From the NCBI RefSeq assembly GCF_001864835.1, contig NZ_MJGI01000022.1:110827-170356 (forward strand): DNA of 59,530 bases, given 5' to 3'. Both the position numbers and the translations under genes were made by a program. The stretch comes from Curtobacterium sp. MCBA15_001 (GTDB lineage Bacteria > Actinomycetota > Actinomycetes > Actinomycetales > Microbacteriaceae). The notes under the pieces were generated by a model that searched no databases, was not told the DNA's origin, and saw nothing but the letters and a program-made list of their open reading frames with translations. Within the stretch, counting starts at the first letter, position 1; every line of letters begins with the position of its first letter. Shown here in pieces: positions 25,202 through 32,635 of the stretch.

Positions 25202-25429
25202 CTACCGCGTGCGTCCTCGCTCCGCCGCCGCGCGCGGGGCCGCACGTGGTCGGAGTGCCCATCGTCGGAAGCGGGCCGCCGGCCGCTCGACGAGCAGTCT
25301 GCCGAGGACCGCGACACCGAGTGACACCGCGAGCGCCACAGATCTGACGGCGACGCCGCCGACCACTGGTTCGATCAGGGCGAGTACGACGAGGCGTCTA
25401 AGCAAGTAAGTTGCGCCGTTCAGACGCAA
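25202..25429 (-). pseudogene. Possible C-terminal remnant of an acyltransferase 3 protein
   Basis: In the 348-base gap before dnaK an open frame of up to 75 codons encodes one hydrophobic stretch, then GRLLVERPAARFRRWALR. Hydrophobic helix plus VERP-x-R is the usual end of acyltransferase-3 (OatA-like) membrane proteins. The only start is a TTG inside the dnaK operator region, with no ribosome site, so this looks like a decayed fragment rather than a gene. It may also be chance. Confidence 0.3.
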
Positions 25430-25430
25430 C
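25410..25430. promoter_or_regulatory. HAIR-like HspR site 1 upstream of dnaK
   Basis: TTGCGC-N7-ACGCAA keeps the exact TTG-N13-CAA spacing of the HspR HAIR element (CTTGAGT-N7-ACTCAAG) but with CG replacing AG/CT in the arms. The flanks extend it to AAGTTGCG-N9-CGCAACTT. It sits about 15 bases upstream of the -35 box. Confidence 0.5.
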
Positions 25431-25445
25431 TTTCAGTTGCCAGAG

Positions 25446-25473
25446 TTGACTCGCCTCCTGTCAGGAGTAGAGT
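25446..25473 (+). promoter_or_regulatory. dnaK operon promoter
   Basis: TTGACT (25446-25451) and TAGAGT (25468-25473) with a 16-base spacer match a housekeeping sigma-70-type promoter. It is bracketed by the two HAIR-like sites. The transcript leader would be about 60 bases. Confidence 0.6.
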
Positions 25474-25492
25474 TGAGCCCATCGGACGCAAG
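25472..25492. promoter_or_regulatory. HAIR-like HspR site 2 at the dnaK start site
   Basis: GTTGAGC-N7-ACGCAAG matches the HAIR consensus CTTGAGT-N7-ACTCAAG with a few changes and exact spacing. It begins at the -10 box and covers the expected transcription start, an ideal position for repression by HspR. Confidence 0.65.
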
Positions 25493-25540
25493 TCCGGCAG
25501 ACTTCAGCACCACGCATCCAACAGAAGGAGCACCACACAC

Positions 25541-27409
25541 ATGGGACGTGCAGTAGGCATCGACCTCGGAACCACCAACTCGGTCGTCAGCGTGCTCGAG
25601 GGCGGTGAGCCCACCGTCATCGCGAACGCCGAGGGCCTCCGCACCACGCCGTCGATCGTCGCCTTCACGAAGGACGGCGAGGTGCTCGTCGGCGAGACCG
25701 CGAAGCGCCAGGCCGTCACGAACGTCGACCGCACCATCGCGAGCGTCAAGCGCCACGTGGGCACCGACTGGACGACCGAGATCGACGGCAAGAAGTACAC
25801 GCCGCAGGAGATCTCCGCCCGCACCCTCGGCAAGCTCAAGCGCGACGCCGAGCAGTACCTCGGCGAAGACGTCACCGACGCGGTCATCACCGTCCCGGCG
25901 TACTTCAACGACGCCGAGCGCCAGGCCACCAAGGACGCCGGAGAGATCGCCGGCCTGAACGTCCTCCGCATCATCAACGAGCCGACCGCGGCTGCGCTGG
26001 CGTACGGCCTCGACAAGGGCAAGGAAGACGAGCTCATCCTGGTCTTCGACCTCGGTGGCGGCACGTTCGACGTCTCCCTGCTCGAGGTGGGCAAGGACGA
26101 CGACTTCTCCACGATCCAGGTCCGTGCGACCTCCGGTGACAACCGCCTCGGTGGTGACGACTGGGACCAGCGCATCGTCGACCACCTGATCAAGAAGTTC
26201 AAGGACGAGCACGGCGTCGACCTGTCCACGGACAAGATCGCCAAGCAGCGCCTCAAGGAAGCCGCCGAGCAGGCCAAGAAGGAACTCTCGAGCCAGCTGA
26301 GCGCCAGCATCCAGCTGCCGTACCTGACGCTGACCGCTGACGGGCCCCTCAACCTCGACGAGACCATCTCGCGCGCCCAGTTCGAGCAGATGACCTCCGA
26401 CCTGCTCGACCGCACGAAGAAGCCCTTCAACGACGTCATCAAGGAAGCGGGCGTGTCGGTCAACGACATCGCGCACGTGGTCCTCGTCGGTGGCTCGACC
26501 CGCATGCCCGCCGTGGCCGAGGTCGTCAAGCAGCTGACCGGTGGCAAGTCGCCGAACCAGGGCGTCAACCCGGACGAGGTCGTCGCCGTCGGCGCCGCAC
26601 TGCAGGCCGGCGTGCTGAAGGGCGAGCGCAAGGACGTCCTGCTCATCGACGTCACGCCGCTCTCGCTCGGCATCGAGACCAAGGGCGGGCTGATGACGAA
26701 GCTCATCGACCGCAACACCGCGATCCCGACCAAGCGCAGCGAGACCTTCACGACCGCTGACGACAACCAGCCGTCGGTCGCGATCCAGGTCTTCCAGGGC
26801 GAGCGCGAGTTCACCCGTGACAACAAGCCGCTCGGCACCTTCGAGCTGACCGGCATCGCGCCGGCTCCCCGTGGCGTGCCGCAGGTCGAGGTCACGTTCG
26901 ACATCGACGCCAACGGCATCGTGCACGTGTCCGCGAAGGACAAGGGCACCGGCAAGGAGCAGTCGATGGTCATCTCCGGCGGTTCGTCGCTGCCGAAGGA
27001 GGACATCGAGCGCATGGTCCGCGAGGCCGAGGAGCACGCGGCCGAGGACAAGGCCCGCCGCGAGGCCAACGAGCGTCGCAACCAGGCCGAGCAGCTCGTC
27101 TACTCGATCGAGAAGCTCATCAAGGAGAACGACGAGAAGCTCCCCGCGGACGTCAAGTCCGAGGTGCAGGCCGACGTCGACGCGCTGAAGTCCGCCCTCG
27201 CGGGTGACGACGACGACGCCGTCAAGACCGCCTACGACAAGCTCAACGAGTCGCAGGGCAAGCTCGGTCAGGCGATCTACTCGCAGCAGGACGCGGGAGC
27301 CGCGGCCGGTGGCGAGCAGCCGACCGCCGAGGGCGCGCCGCAGCAGGACGACGAGGACATCGTCGACGCGGAGGTCGTGGACGACGAGGACGACAAGGAC
27401 AAGAAGTAG
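25541..27409 (+). CDS. dnaK: Chaperone DnaK (Hsp70)
   Basis: A 622-residue Hsp70 with the N-terminal [14 protein letters not shown], the ATPase-domain motifs [12 protein letters not shown] and [12 protein letters not shown], and the substrate-binding domain from about residue 370 ([14 protein letters not shown]). The C-terminal lid ends in an acidic, Asp/Glu-rich tail ([16 protein letters not shown]). It refolds proteins in the cytoplasm with GrpE and DnaJ, encoded directly downstream. The ATG has GAAGGAG upstream. It is the first gene of the HspR-controlled operon. Confidence 0.99.
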   Translation: MGRAVGIDLGTTNSVVSVLEGGEPTVIANAEGLRTTPSIVAFTKDGEVLVGETAKRQAVTNVDRTIASVKRHVGTDWTTEIDGKKYTPQEISARTLGKLKRDAEQYLGEDVTDAVITVPAYFNDAERQATKDAGEIAGLNVLRIINEPTAAALAYGLDKGKEDELILVFDLGGGTFDVSLLEVGKDDDFSTIQVRATSGDNRLGGDDWDQRIVDHLIKKFKDEHGVDLSTDKIAKQRLKEAAEQAKKELSSQLSASIQLPYLTLTADGPLNLDETISRAQFEQMTSDLLDRTKKPFNDVIKEAGVSVNDIAHVVLVGGSTRMPAVAEVVKQLTGGKSPNQGVNPDEVVAVGAALQAGVLKGERKDVLLIDVTPLSLGIETKGGLMTKLIDRNTAIPTKRSETFTTADDNQPSVAIQVFQGEREFTRDNKPLGTFELTGIAPAPRGVPQVEVTFDIDANGIVHVSAKDKGTGKEQSMVISGGSSLPKEDIERMVREAEEHAAEDKARREANERRNQAEQLVYSIEKLIKENDEKLPADVKSEVQADVDALKSALAGDDDDAVKTAYDKLNESQGKLGQAIYSQQDAGAAAGGEQPTAEGAPQQDDEDIVDAEVVDDEDDKDKK

Positions 27410-27411
27410 CG

Positions 27412-28053
27412 ATGACGGACCCCAAGGACAACGTGCCCGACGGTGAAGAGCCCCAGGTCGAGGGCGATGCCACCAACGCGGCCGAGCCCGAGGACCTGAT
27501 CGAGGCCGAGGGTCCGGACGTCGAGGTCCCGACGGACGCCCCCGCCGGCGGTGAGCAGGACCTGTCCCCCGAGGACGAGGCCCTGCTCGCCGACGCAGCC
27601 CGCGGCATGGCGGAGGACAAGCTCAGCGCGTCCGACCGCGACCTGGTGGCCGAGATGCGTGCAGACATGCTCCGTGCGCAGGCCGAGCTGGTGAACTTCC
27701 GGAAGCGCGTCGAGCGTGACCGCGAGGCCAACCGCGAGGTCGCCATCGCCGAGGTCGTCCGAGCACTCCTGCCGGCGCTCGACGACCTGACCCGGGCCGA
27801 GGCCCACGGTGACCTGACCGAGGGCCCCATGCAGGTCATCGGCCAGAAGATCCGCGGCGGCTTCGACAGGTTCAAGCTCGTGCAGATCGGTGAGAAGGGC
27901 GAGCCCTTCGACCCGAACGTGCACGAGGCGATCGTGCAGCTCCCGACCCCGGGCGCCACCGGCCAGACCGTGGCGGACGTCGTCGAGCCGGGCTACAAGC
28001 TCGGCGAGCGCGTCCTCCGTGCGGCCAAGGTCGCGGTGGCGGTCCCGGCCTGA
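27412..28053 (+). CDS. grpE: Nucleotide exchange factor GrpE
   Basis: A 213-residue protein starting 2 bases after the dnaK stop. The first 75 residues are very acidic and probably disordered; the coiled coil follows (MLRAQAELVNFRKRVERDR), and the C-terminal beta domain carries the family signature GEPFDPNVHEAIVQLPTPG. GrpE releases ADP from DnaK. The long acidic head is common in actinobacterial GrpE. Confidence 0.97.
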   Translation: MTDPKDNVPDGEEPQVEGDATNAAEPEDLIEAEGPDVEVPTDAPAGGEQDLSPEDEALLADAARGMAEDKLSASDRDLVAEMRADMLRAQAELVNFRKRVERDREANREVAIAEVVRALLPALDDLTRAEAHGDLTEGPMQVIGQKIRGGFDRFKLVQIGEKGEPFDPNVHEAIVQLPTPGATGQTVADVVEPGYKLGERVLRAAKVAVAVPA

Positions 28054-28094
28054 GCCGGGCGTCCCGTGGCGACGACAGCAGGAGGTAGGTGAGC

Positions 28095-29099
28095 ATGGCC
28101 AGTCAGGACTGGTTCGACAAGGACTTCTACAAGGTCCTCGGGGTGTCGAAGGACGCTTCCGAAGCCGAGCTCAAGAAGACCTACCGCAAGCTCGCGCGGC
28201 AGTTCCACCCGGACTCCAACCCGGGTGACGCTGCGGCCGAGGCGAAGTTCAAGGAGATCAGCGAGGCGTACTCCGTGCTGTCCGACAAGGACCAGCGCGC
28301 CGAGTACGACCAGGTCCGCGCGATGGGCTCCGGCGCCCGCTTCACGGCGGGCGGCGGGGGCCAGGGCGGCTTCGAGGACGTCTTCGGGGGCATGTTCGGG
28401 CAGCAGGGCGGTGGCGGACAGCGCGTCCGCTTCGGCCAGGGTGGCGGTGCCGGCGGCTTCGAGGACATCCTCGGTGGCATGTTCGGCGGCGGCGGGGGTG
28501 CCGGCTTCGGCCAGTCCTCCGGCGGGTTCCGCGGCTTCGGTGGTCCGACCAAGGGCCGCGACGTCACGGCGTCGACCACGCTCGACTTCACCACGGCGAT
28601 CACCGGCGACACGGTCAAGCTCTCGCAGGGCAACGGCCGGCCGGTGAACGTCCGCATCCCCGCGGGGGTCGCGGACGGGCAGAAGATCCGACTGCGCGGC
28701 CGGGGCGAGCCGAGCCCGGACGGCGGCGACGCGGGTGACCTCGTGGTCACCGTGTCGGTCCGCAAGCACCCGGTCTTCGAGCGCGACGGGCAGCACCTCC
28801 GCGTGGACGTCCCCGTGACGTTCGTCGAGGCGGCGCTCGGCGCGACCATCCAGGTCCCCACGCTCGGAGGCGAGCCCGTCAAGCTCCGGGTCGCGCCCGG
28901 CACGCCCTCCGGTCGTGTCCTGCGCGTCAAGGGGCGTGGCGTCACGACCAAGAGCGGGACCGGCGACCTGCTGGCGACGGTCCAGGTCGCGGTGCCGTCG
29001 CACCTGTCCGACAAGGCGCGCGAGGCCGTCGAGGCGCTCGCGTCCGCCCTGCCGGACGAGGACCCGCGCGAGGACCTGCTCGCCAAGGCGCGCAGCTAG
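28095..29099 (+). CDS. dnaJ: DnaJ-type co-chaperone without zinc finger
   Basis: A 334-residue J-domain protein. The J domain (about 1-70) has YKVLGVSKDASEAELKKTYRKLAR and the catalytic HPD (residues 38-40). A long Gly/Phe-rich segment (about 80-155) follows, then the two C-terminal substrate-binding beta domains. The four CxxCxGxG zinc repeats of classical DnaJ are absent, so this is the class-II form often found in the actinobacterial dnaK operon. ATG 28095 is preferred over GTG 28089 because GGAGGT lies 8-9 bases before the ATG. It stimulates DnaK ATPase. Confidence 0.95.
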   Translation: MASQDWFDKDFYKVLGVSKDASEAELKKTYRKLARQFHPDSNPGDAAAEAKFKEISEAYSVLSDKDQRAEYDQVRAMGSGARFTAGGGGQGGFEDVFGGMFGQQGGGGQRVRFGQGGGAGGFEDILGGMFGGGGGAGFGQSSGGFRGFGGPTKGRDVTASTTLDFTTAITGDTVKLSQGNGRPVNVRIPAGVADGQKIRLRGRGEPSPDGGDAGDLVVTVSVRKHPVFERDGQHLRVDVPVTFVEAALGATIQVPTLGGEPVKLRVAPGTPSGRVLRVKGRGVTTKSGTGDLLATVQVAVPSHLSDKAREAVEALASALPDEDPREDLLAKARS

Positions 29100-29100
29100 C

Positions 29101-29205
29101 ATGACCAACCCAGCCTGGAGGCTCGGCGCGGCTCCGTCAGGAAGCCAGCCCGAGCCTCCAGTCTGGTTTTCAGACCACGCGGACGACGGAAGGGGCGCTC
29201 GATGA
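29101..29205 (+). CDS. Candidate 34-residue ORF between dnaJ and hspR
   Basis: A short frame starting MTNPAWRLGAAP one base after the dnaJ stop and ending in an ATGA overlap with hspR. It runs through the hairpin at 29115-29161. It lacks a clear ribosome site. It may be a leader frame that lets ribosomes melt the hairpin and reach hspR, or simply chance in GC-rich DNA. Confidence 0.25.
   Translation: MTNPAWRLGAAPSGSQPEPPVWFSDHADDGRGAR
29115..29161 (+). terminator. Hairpin between dnaJ and hspR
   Basis: Perfect 12-bp stem (CTGGAGGCTCGG at 29115-29126, CCGAGCCTCCAG at 29150-29161) with a 23-base loop, followed by TCTGGTTTTC. It could terminate a share of transcripts before hspR and so set the repressor-to-chaperone ratio. 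Confidence 0.6.
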
Positions 29206-29621
29206 CCGACATGGACGAGAACTCGCCCGTCTTCGCGATCGCGGTCGCCGCGGAGTTGTCGGAGATGCACCCGCAGACGCTGCGGCAGTACGACCGCCTC
29301 GGCCTCGTCGTGCCGGGGCGCACCCGTGGCGGCTCGCGCCGGTACTCGATGCGCGACGTCGCCCAGCTGCGGGAGATCGCGCGGCTCGGCTCGGAGGGCG
29401 TGTCCCTCGAGGGCATCCGCCGCGTGCTCGAGCTGGAGAACGAGAACCGGGCGCTGCGTGAACGTGTCCGCGAGCTCGAGACCGCGCTCGCCGACCAGCT
29501 CATCAACCGACCGGGTGCCCGGGTGTTCGCCGCGACGGCGACCGGGGCGGCGGTGTCGCTACGGGCCGGTGCGCGGCCGCAACGGAACACGCAGATCGTG
29601 CTCTGGCGGCCGCCGAATTGA
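29202..29621 (+). CDS. hspR: Heat-shock repressor HspR (MerR family)
   Basis: A 139-residue MerR-type regulator. The helix-turn-helix region reads FAIAVAAELSEMHPQTLRQYDRLGLVVPGRTRGGSRRYS, the diagnostic HspR form, followed by a coiled coil (LELENENRALRERVRELETALADQ). The basic C-terminal tail ends TQIVLWRPPN. HspR binds HAIR elements with DnaK as co-repressor; HAIR-type sites are visible before dnaK and before clpB in this window. Its place at the end of the dnaK operon makes it autoregulated. Confidence 0.96.
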   Translation: MTDMDENSPVFAIAVAAELSEMHPQTLRQYDRLGLVVPGRTRGGSRRYSMRDVAQLREIARLGSEGVSLEGIRRVLELENENRALRERVRELETALADQLINRPGARVFAATATGAAVSLRAGARPQRNTQIVLWRPPN

Positions 29622-29626
29622 ACGAC

Positions 29627-29663
29627 ACGAAGGCCCCTCCGCGGTGTGCGGAGGGGCCTTCGT
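29627..29663. terminator. Strong bidirectional hairpin terminator
   Basis: Perfect 16-bp stem (ACGAAGGCCCCTCCGC and its complement) with a GGTGT loop between the convergent ends of hspR and the secreted-protein gene. Confidence 0.85.
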
Positions 29664-29673
29664 CGTGCTCGGT

Positions 29674-31080
29674 TCAGACGGAGGCGGGGGCGAGTGCCGG
29701 GTCGACGACGTCGAGCGTCGGCAGCCAGCGGATCTGGTCGCCCTCGCTGAAGGCGATCGAGTCGACGGTGCCGGTCATGGTCAGCTGCCGGCCGTCCGGC
29801 GAGATCGTCACGTCCCCGAGTCGGAGTCGCAGGTCGATCGGCTGCCAGTCACGCCCGGCGGGCTTGATCTGTCCGTCGACGGTCGTCATCCCCGGAGAGA
29901 ACACCGTGCCGGCCGGCGCGGTGAGGGTCATCTCGGTGCGCAGGTTGACGAAGGCATGGGTCGCCACGAGGCCGACCGGGACCGGGGTCGAACCACCACG
30001 AACGAGCGTGGTCTCCGGGCTGTCGACGGCGGCGACGGCCTCGACGCTCTCGGGGACGGTGAGCGTGGTGCGGACCCCGTCGGCGCGCTGGAACACGACG
30101 AAGGTGTCGCCCGGTTCGGCGTCGGCCGGCAGGGGGAGCCGGAACCCGCCGGTCCCGGAGGAGGTGGCGGTGTCGATCACGTCGGCGGCGAGGGGACCGG
30201 TCGCGAGCGACACGGTCGTGTACCCGGAGGCGGTGCCGCGGAGCGCGAGGGTGCCGTCCGCGTCGCGCAGGATCCGTCCGTTGCTGACCGGCGCGGCTCG
30301 GACGGTGGTGGCCCACTCGTCCTCGTCGCCGAAGCGGACGGAGACCACGGCGAGGTTGCCGAGCGCTGCGGGCAGCTCGGCGGTGAAGGTGCCCTCGGCC
30401 GAACTCGTGGCGACCACGCGTTCGGTGCCAGCGCCGTCGGAGACCGTGACGGGTACCGAAGGGGTGCCGTTGCGCCCGTGCAGCGTGACGGTGTTGGTCG
30501 TGTCGTCGTAGGTGGTGGTGACGCGAGGGGTCACCGCCGGGCGGCCGTCGAGGTACGCGGTCATCACGCGGTACGGCGACGACGAGGCGAACCCGGTCAT
30601 CGTCCATCCGGCGATGCCGCGGGCGTTGGAGACCCAGAGGTCGGAACCCACGTTGTGCAGACGGTTCTCGTTGTCGGCCTGGACCTCCCACTGCTGGTCG
30701 GCGTCACCGTCGACGCAGGGCTCAGCGACGGCTCGGCGCGGCTGGGCCGGTGACGTCCGGTCGGCGACGCCGAGGCAGACTCCCTCGTCGACGAGTGCGA
30801 TGCGACCGTCGTCGGCGAACCGGTCGAGATCGAGCTCGACACCCTGCTCGATCGCGTCGAGCAGGTCGTCGTGCTGCCGCCCGCTGAAGGGACCGCGGCT
30901 GTTGTCGATGGAGTGGTACTGCTGGTCGTTGCCGGGCAGTTCGACCGCCAGCACGAGCAGCCCGTGTGCGGCGTCCCGGGGCGTGGCGCTGGCGGTGACC
31001 GGACCCGCGATCGCGAGCCCGGCGACCAGGGCGGTGCCGAGGCCCGCGGCGAGCAGACGGTGGGTGGTGGGGAGGGGCAT
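29674..31080 (-). CDS. Secreted protein of unknown function, paralogue A
   Basis: A 468-residue secreted protein. The signal peptide has the core LLAAGLGTALVAGLAIAG and a likely cleavage after ASA. Residues about 40-150 contain a ricin-B-like mark: a Cys pair (CLGVAD and EPC) and a Q-x-W (DQQWEV). Beta-rich segments of Ig-like character follow, and the end is QIRWLPTLDVVDPALAPASV with no sortase motif. It is a clear paralogue of the next gene upstream (same order of motifs, near-identical C-terminal pattern). Both lie on the minus strand with a 53-base gap. A sugar- or wall-binding role is a guess only. Confidence 0.75.
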   Translation of the reverse strand: MPLPTTHRLLAAGLGTALVAGLAIAGPVTASATPRDAAHGLLVLAVELPGNDQQYHSIDNSRGPFSGRQHDDLLDAIEQGVELDLDRFADDGRIALVDEGVCLGVADRTSPAQPRRAVAEPCVDGDADQQWEVQADNENRLHNVGSDLWVSNARGIAGWTMTGFASSSPYRVMTAYLDGRPAVTPRVTTTYDDTTNTVTLHGRNGTPSVPVTVSDGAGTERVVATSSAEGTFTAELPAALGNLAVVSVRFGDEDEWATTVRAAPVSNGRILRDADGTLALRGTASGYTTVSLATGPLAADVIDTATSSGTGGFRLPLPADAEPGDTFVVFQRADGVRTTLTVPESVEAVAAVDSPETTLVRGGSTPVPVGLVATHAFVNLRTEMTLTAPAGTVFSPGMTTVDGQIKPAGRDWQPIDLRLRLGDVTISPDGRQLTMTGTVDSIAFSEGDQIRWLPTLDVVDPALAPASV

Positions 31081-31133
31081 GGTCTGGTCTTCTCTTCTCT
31101 TCTCTCGGTGAGCGGGGCAGTCGCCTGGTCGGG

Positions 31134-32531
31134 TCAGACGCTCGCCGGGGCGCGTGATGCGTCGACGACGTCGAGGCTCGGCCACCAACGGAGCTCGTCG
31201 CCCGTGCTCAGCCGGTCGGCGAGCGTGCGGTCGTACGAAGCGGTGAGGGTGCGGCCGTCGGCGGAGACGTCGACGTCGGTGATGCGGAACCGGCTGTCCA
31301 CACCGCCCCATGCCCCGCCGACGGGCTTGCGCTCGCCGTCGATCGTCGTCGTCCCCGGGGTGAACGCGGTGCCGGCCGGCGCCGTCATCGTGATGGTGCT
31401 CGTGATCCGGGTGAGGTCCTGGGCAGCTCGGACGCCGATCGGTACCGGGGTGGACCGCGTGCGGTCGAGCGTGGTCGCGGGCTGGTCGACGGCGTCGAGG
31501 GCCGCAGCGGGGACGGAGACGGTCACCGAGGTACGGACGCCGCTGATGCCCTGGTACACGACGAGCGTGTCGCCGGGTCGGGCGTCCGGCAGCGGGATGC
31601 GGATGAACCCCGCGTCGGTCGAGGTCCCGGTGGCGACCACGTCCGAGGCGAGCGGGCCGGTGCCCACGTGGACCTGCCAGGCGGGCCCGCCCTCGCCGTA
31701 GAACACGATCGTCCCGTCCGGGTCCTTGCCGAACCGTGGCTTGTCGATCGCCCCGACGCGGAGCGTCACGGTCTGGCGTGCGGTCCGCCCGACCTGGACG
31801 TCGACGGACTCCGCGTCGCTGAAGTCGCGGGGGAGGGGGCCGGTGTAGGAGCCGTCGTCCCCGGTTGCGCCGAGGGGTTCCCAACGGTCGTCTCGACCGA
31901 ACACCCCGACCGCCGCGCCTGCGGGACCGTTGCGGACCTGCAGGGCGAACGAGTCCGTCGCGTGGTCGTAGTCGGCCGTGACGACCGGAGTGACGACGGG
32001 GCGTCCGTCGAGGTAGTCGGTGAGCACGCGGTACGGAGCATCCGCGAGCGTGTCCGTCAGCGTCCAGCCCGCGGTCGGCAGGACACTCTGGACCCAGAGT
32101 CCCGTGCCCTCGTTCCGGAGTCGATCGCCGGAGCCGCTGACGATGCGCCACACCTGGTCGGGGTCCTGGGGGTCACAGCCCCGCGAGACCGCCCGGGCAG
32201 GCCGGACCGGCGTCGCCGGCTGCACTCCCAGGCAGGAGTTGAAGCCCTTCGTCTTGATGCGGCCGTCGGTGTCGAACGCGGACAGGTCGAGTTCGGTCGC
32301 CCACAGGAGGGCGTCCGCGAGGTCGTCGTGGTGCTCGGCTCCGAACGGGGTCATCGACCCGTCCACCGAGGCGTACGTCGTGTTCTGGCCGGCCTGTTCG
32401 ACGGCGAAGACGAGGAGCCCCTCGGCGGTGGAGCGGGGAGCGGCCAGCGCGATGGTGGGGCCGGTGGCCCCGAGGACGAGCGCGGCGGTGACGGCGGCTG
32501 CGAGAGCCGCTGTCGACAGGGAGAGTCGCAT
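31134..32531 (-). CDS. Secreted protein of unknown function, paralogue B
   Basis: A 465-residue secreted protein, paralogue of the gene at 29674-31080. The signal peptide core is ALAAAVTAALVLGATG, with cleavage likely after ALA. It shares the N-terminal block (AEGLLVFAVEQAG, HHDDLADALL), the Cys pair with Q-x-W-like DQVWRI, YRVLTDYLDGRPVVTP, LTAPAG-like TMTAPAGTAFTPGTTTIDG, and the ending ELRWWPSLDVVDASRAPASV. No enzyme motif is visible. ATG 32531 lies 8 bases after TATGTT with no clear ribosome site, so it may be leaderless. The upstream region carries repeated CAGTAT/TACTG elements. Confidence 0.75.
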   Translation of the reverse strand: MRLSLSTAALAAAVTAALVLGATGPTIALAAPRSTAEGLLVFAVEQAGQNTTYASVDGSMTPFGAEHHDDLADALLWATELDLSAFDTDGRIKTKGFNSCLGVQPATPVRPARAVSRGCDPQDPDQVWRIVSGSGDRLRNEGTGLWVQSVLPTAGWTLTDTLADAPYRVLTDYLDGRPVVTPVVTADYDHATDSFALQVRNGPAGAAVGVFGRDDRWEPLGATGDDGSYTGPLPRDFSDAESVDVQVGRTARQTVTLRVGAIDKPRFGKDPDGTIVFYGEGGPAWQVHVGTGPLASDVVATGTSTDAGFIRIPLPDARPGDTLVVYQGISGVRTSVTVSVPAAALDAVDQPATTLDRTRSTPVPIGVRAAQDLTRITSTITMTAPAGTAFTPGTTTIDGERKPVGGAWGGVDSRFRITDVDVSADGRTLTASYDRTLADRLSTGDELRWWPSLDVVDASRAPASV

Positions 32532-32538
32532 GGAATGA

Positions 32539-32578
32539 ACATACTGCATACTGAATACCAACCGGTACTGCAGTACCG
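32539..32578. promoter_or_regulatory. Repeated TACTG elements and 16-bp palindrome, candidate operators
   Basis: CATACTGCATACTG (32539-32552) is followed by AATACC and then the perfect palindrome CGGTACTGCAGTACCG (32563-32578). The same TACTG core thus occurs several times in both orientations, in the divergent region between paralogue B and the DedA gene, overlapping the paralogue B promoter area. A dimeric repressor or activator is likely; no regulator gene is adjacent. Confidence 0.5.
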
Positions 32579-32635
32579 AGAGGAGCGACGACGGGACGAT
32601 GTCGGGGCCCTCGAGCGTGCCGTACGGTGCGGGCC

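Noticed and set aside
25408..25432. CIRCE element (HrcA site) before dnaK
   Set aside because: AAGTTGCG-N9-CGCAACTT has the N9 spacing of CIRCE, but the arms do not match TTAGCACTC/GAGTGCTAA; it fits a HAIR variant better.
29101..29205. Firm gene call for the 34-codon frame before hspR
   Set aside because: No ribosome site and strong overlap with a hairpin; kept only as a low-confidence candidate.
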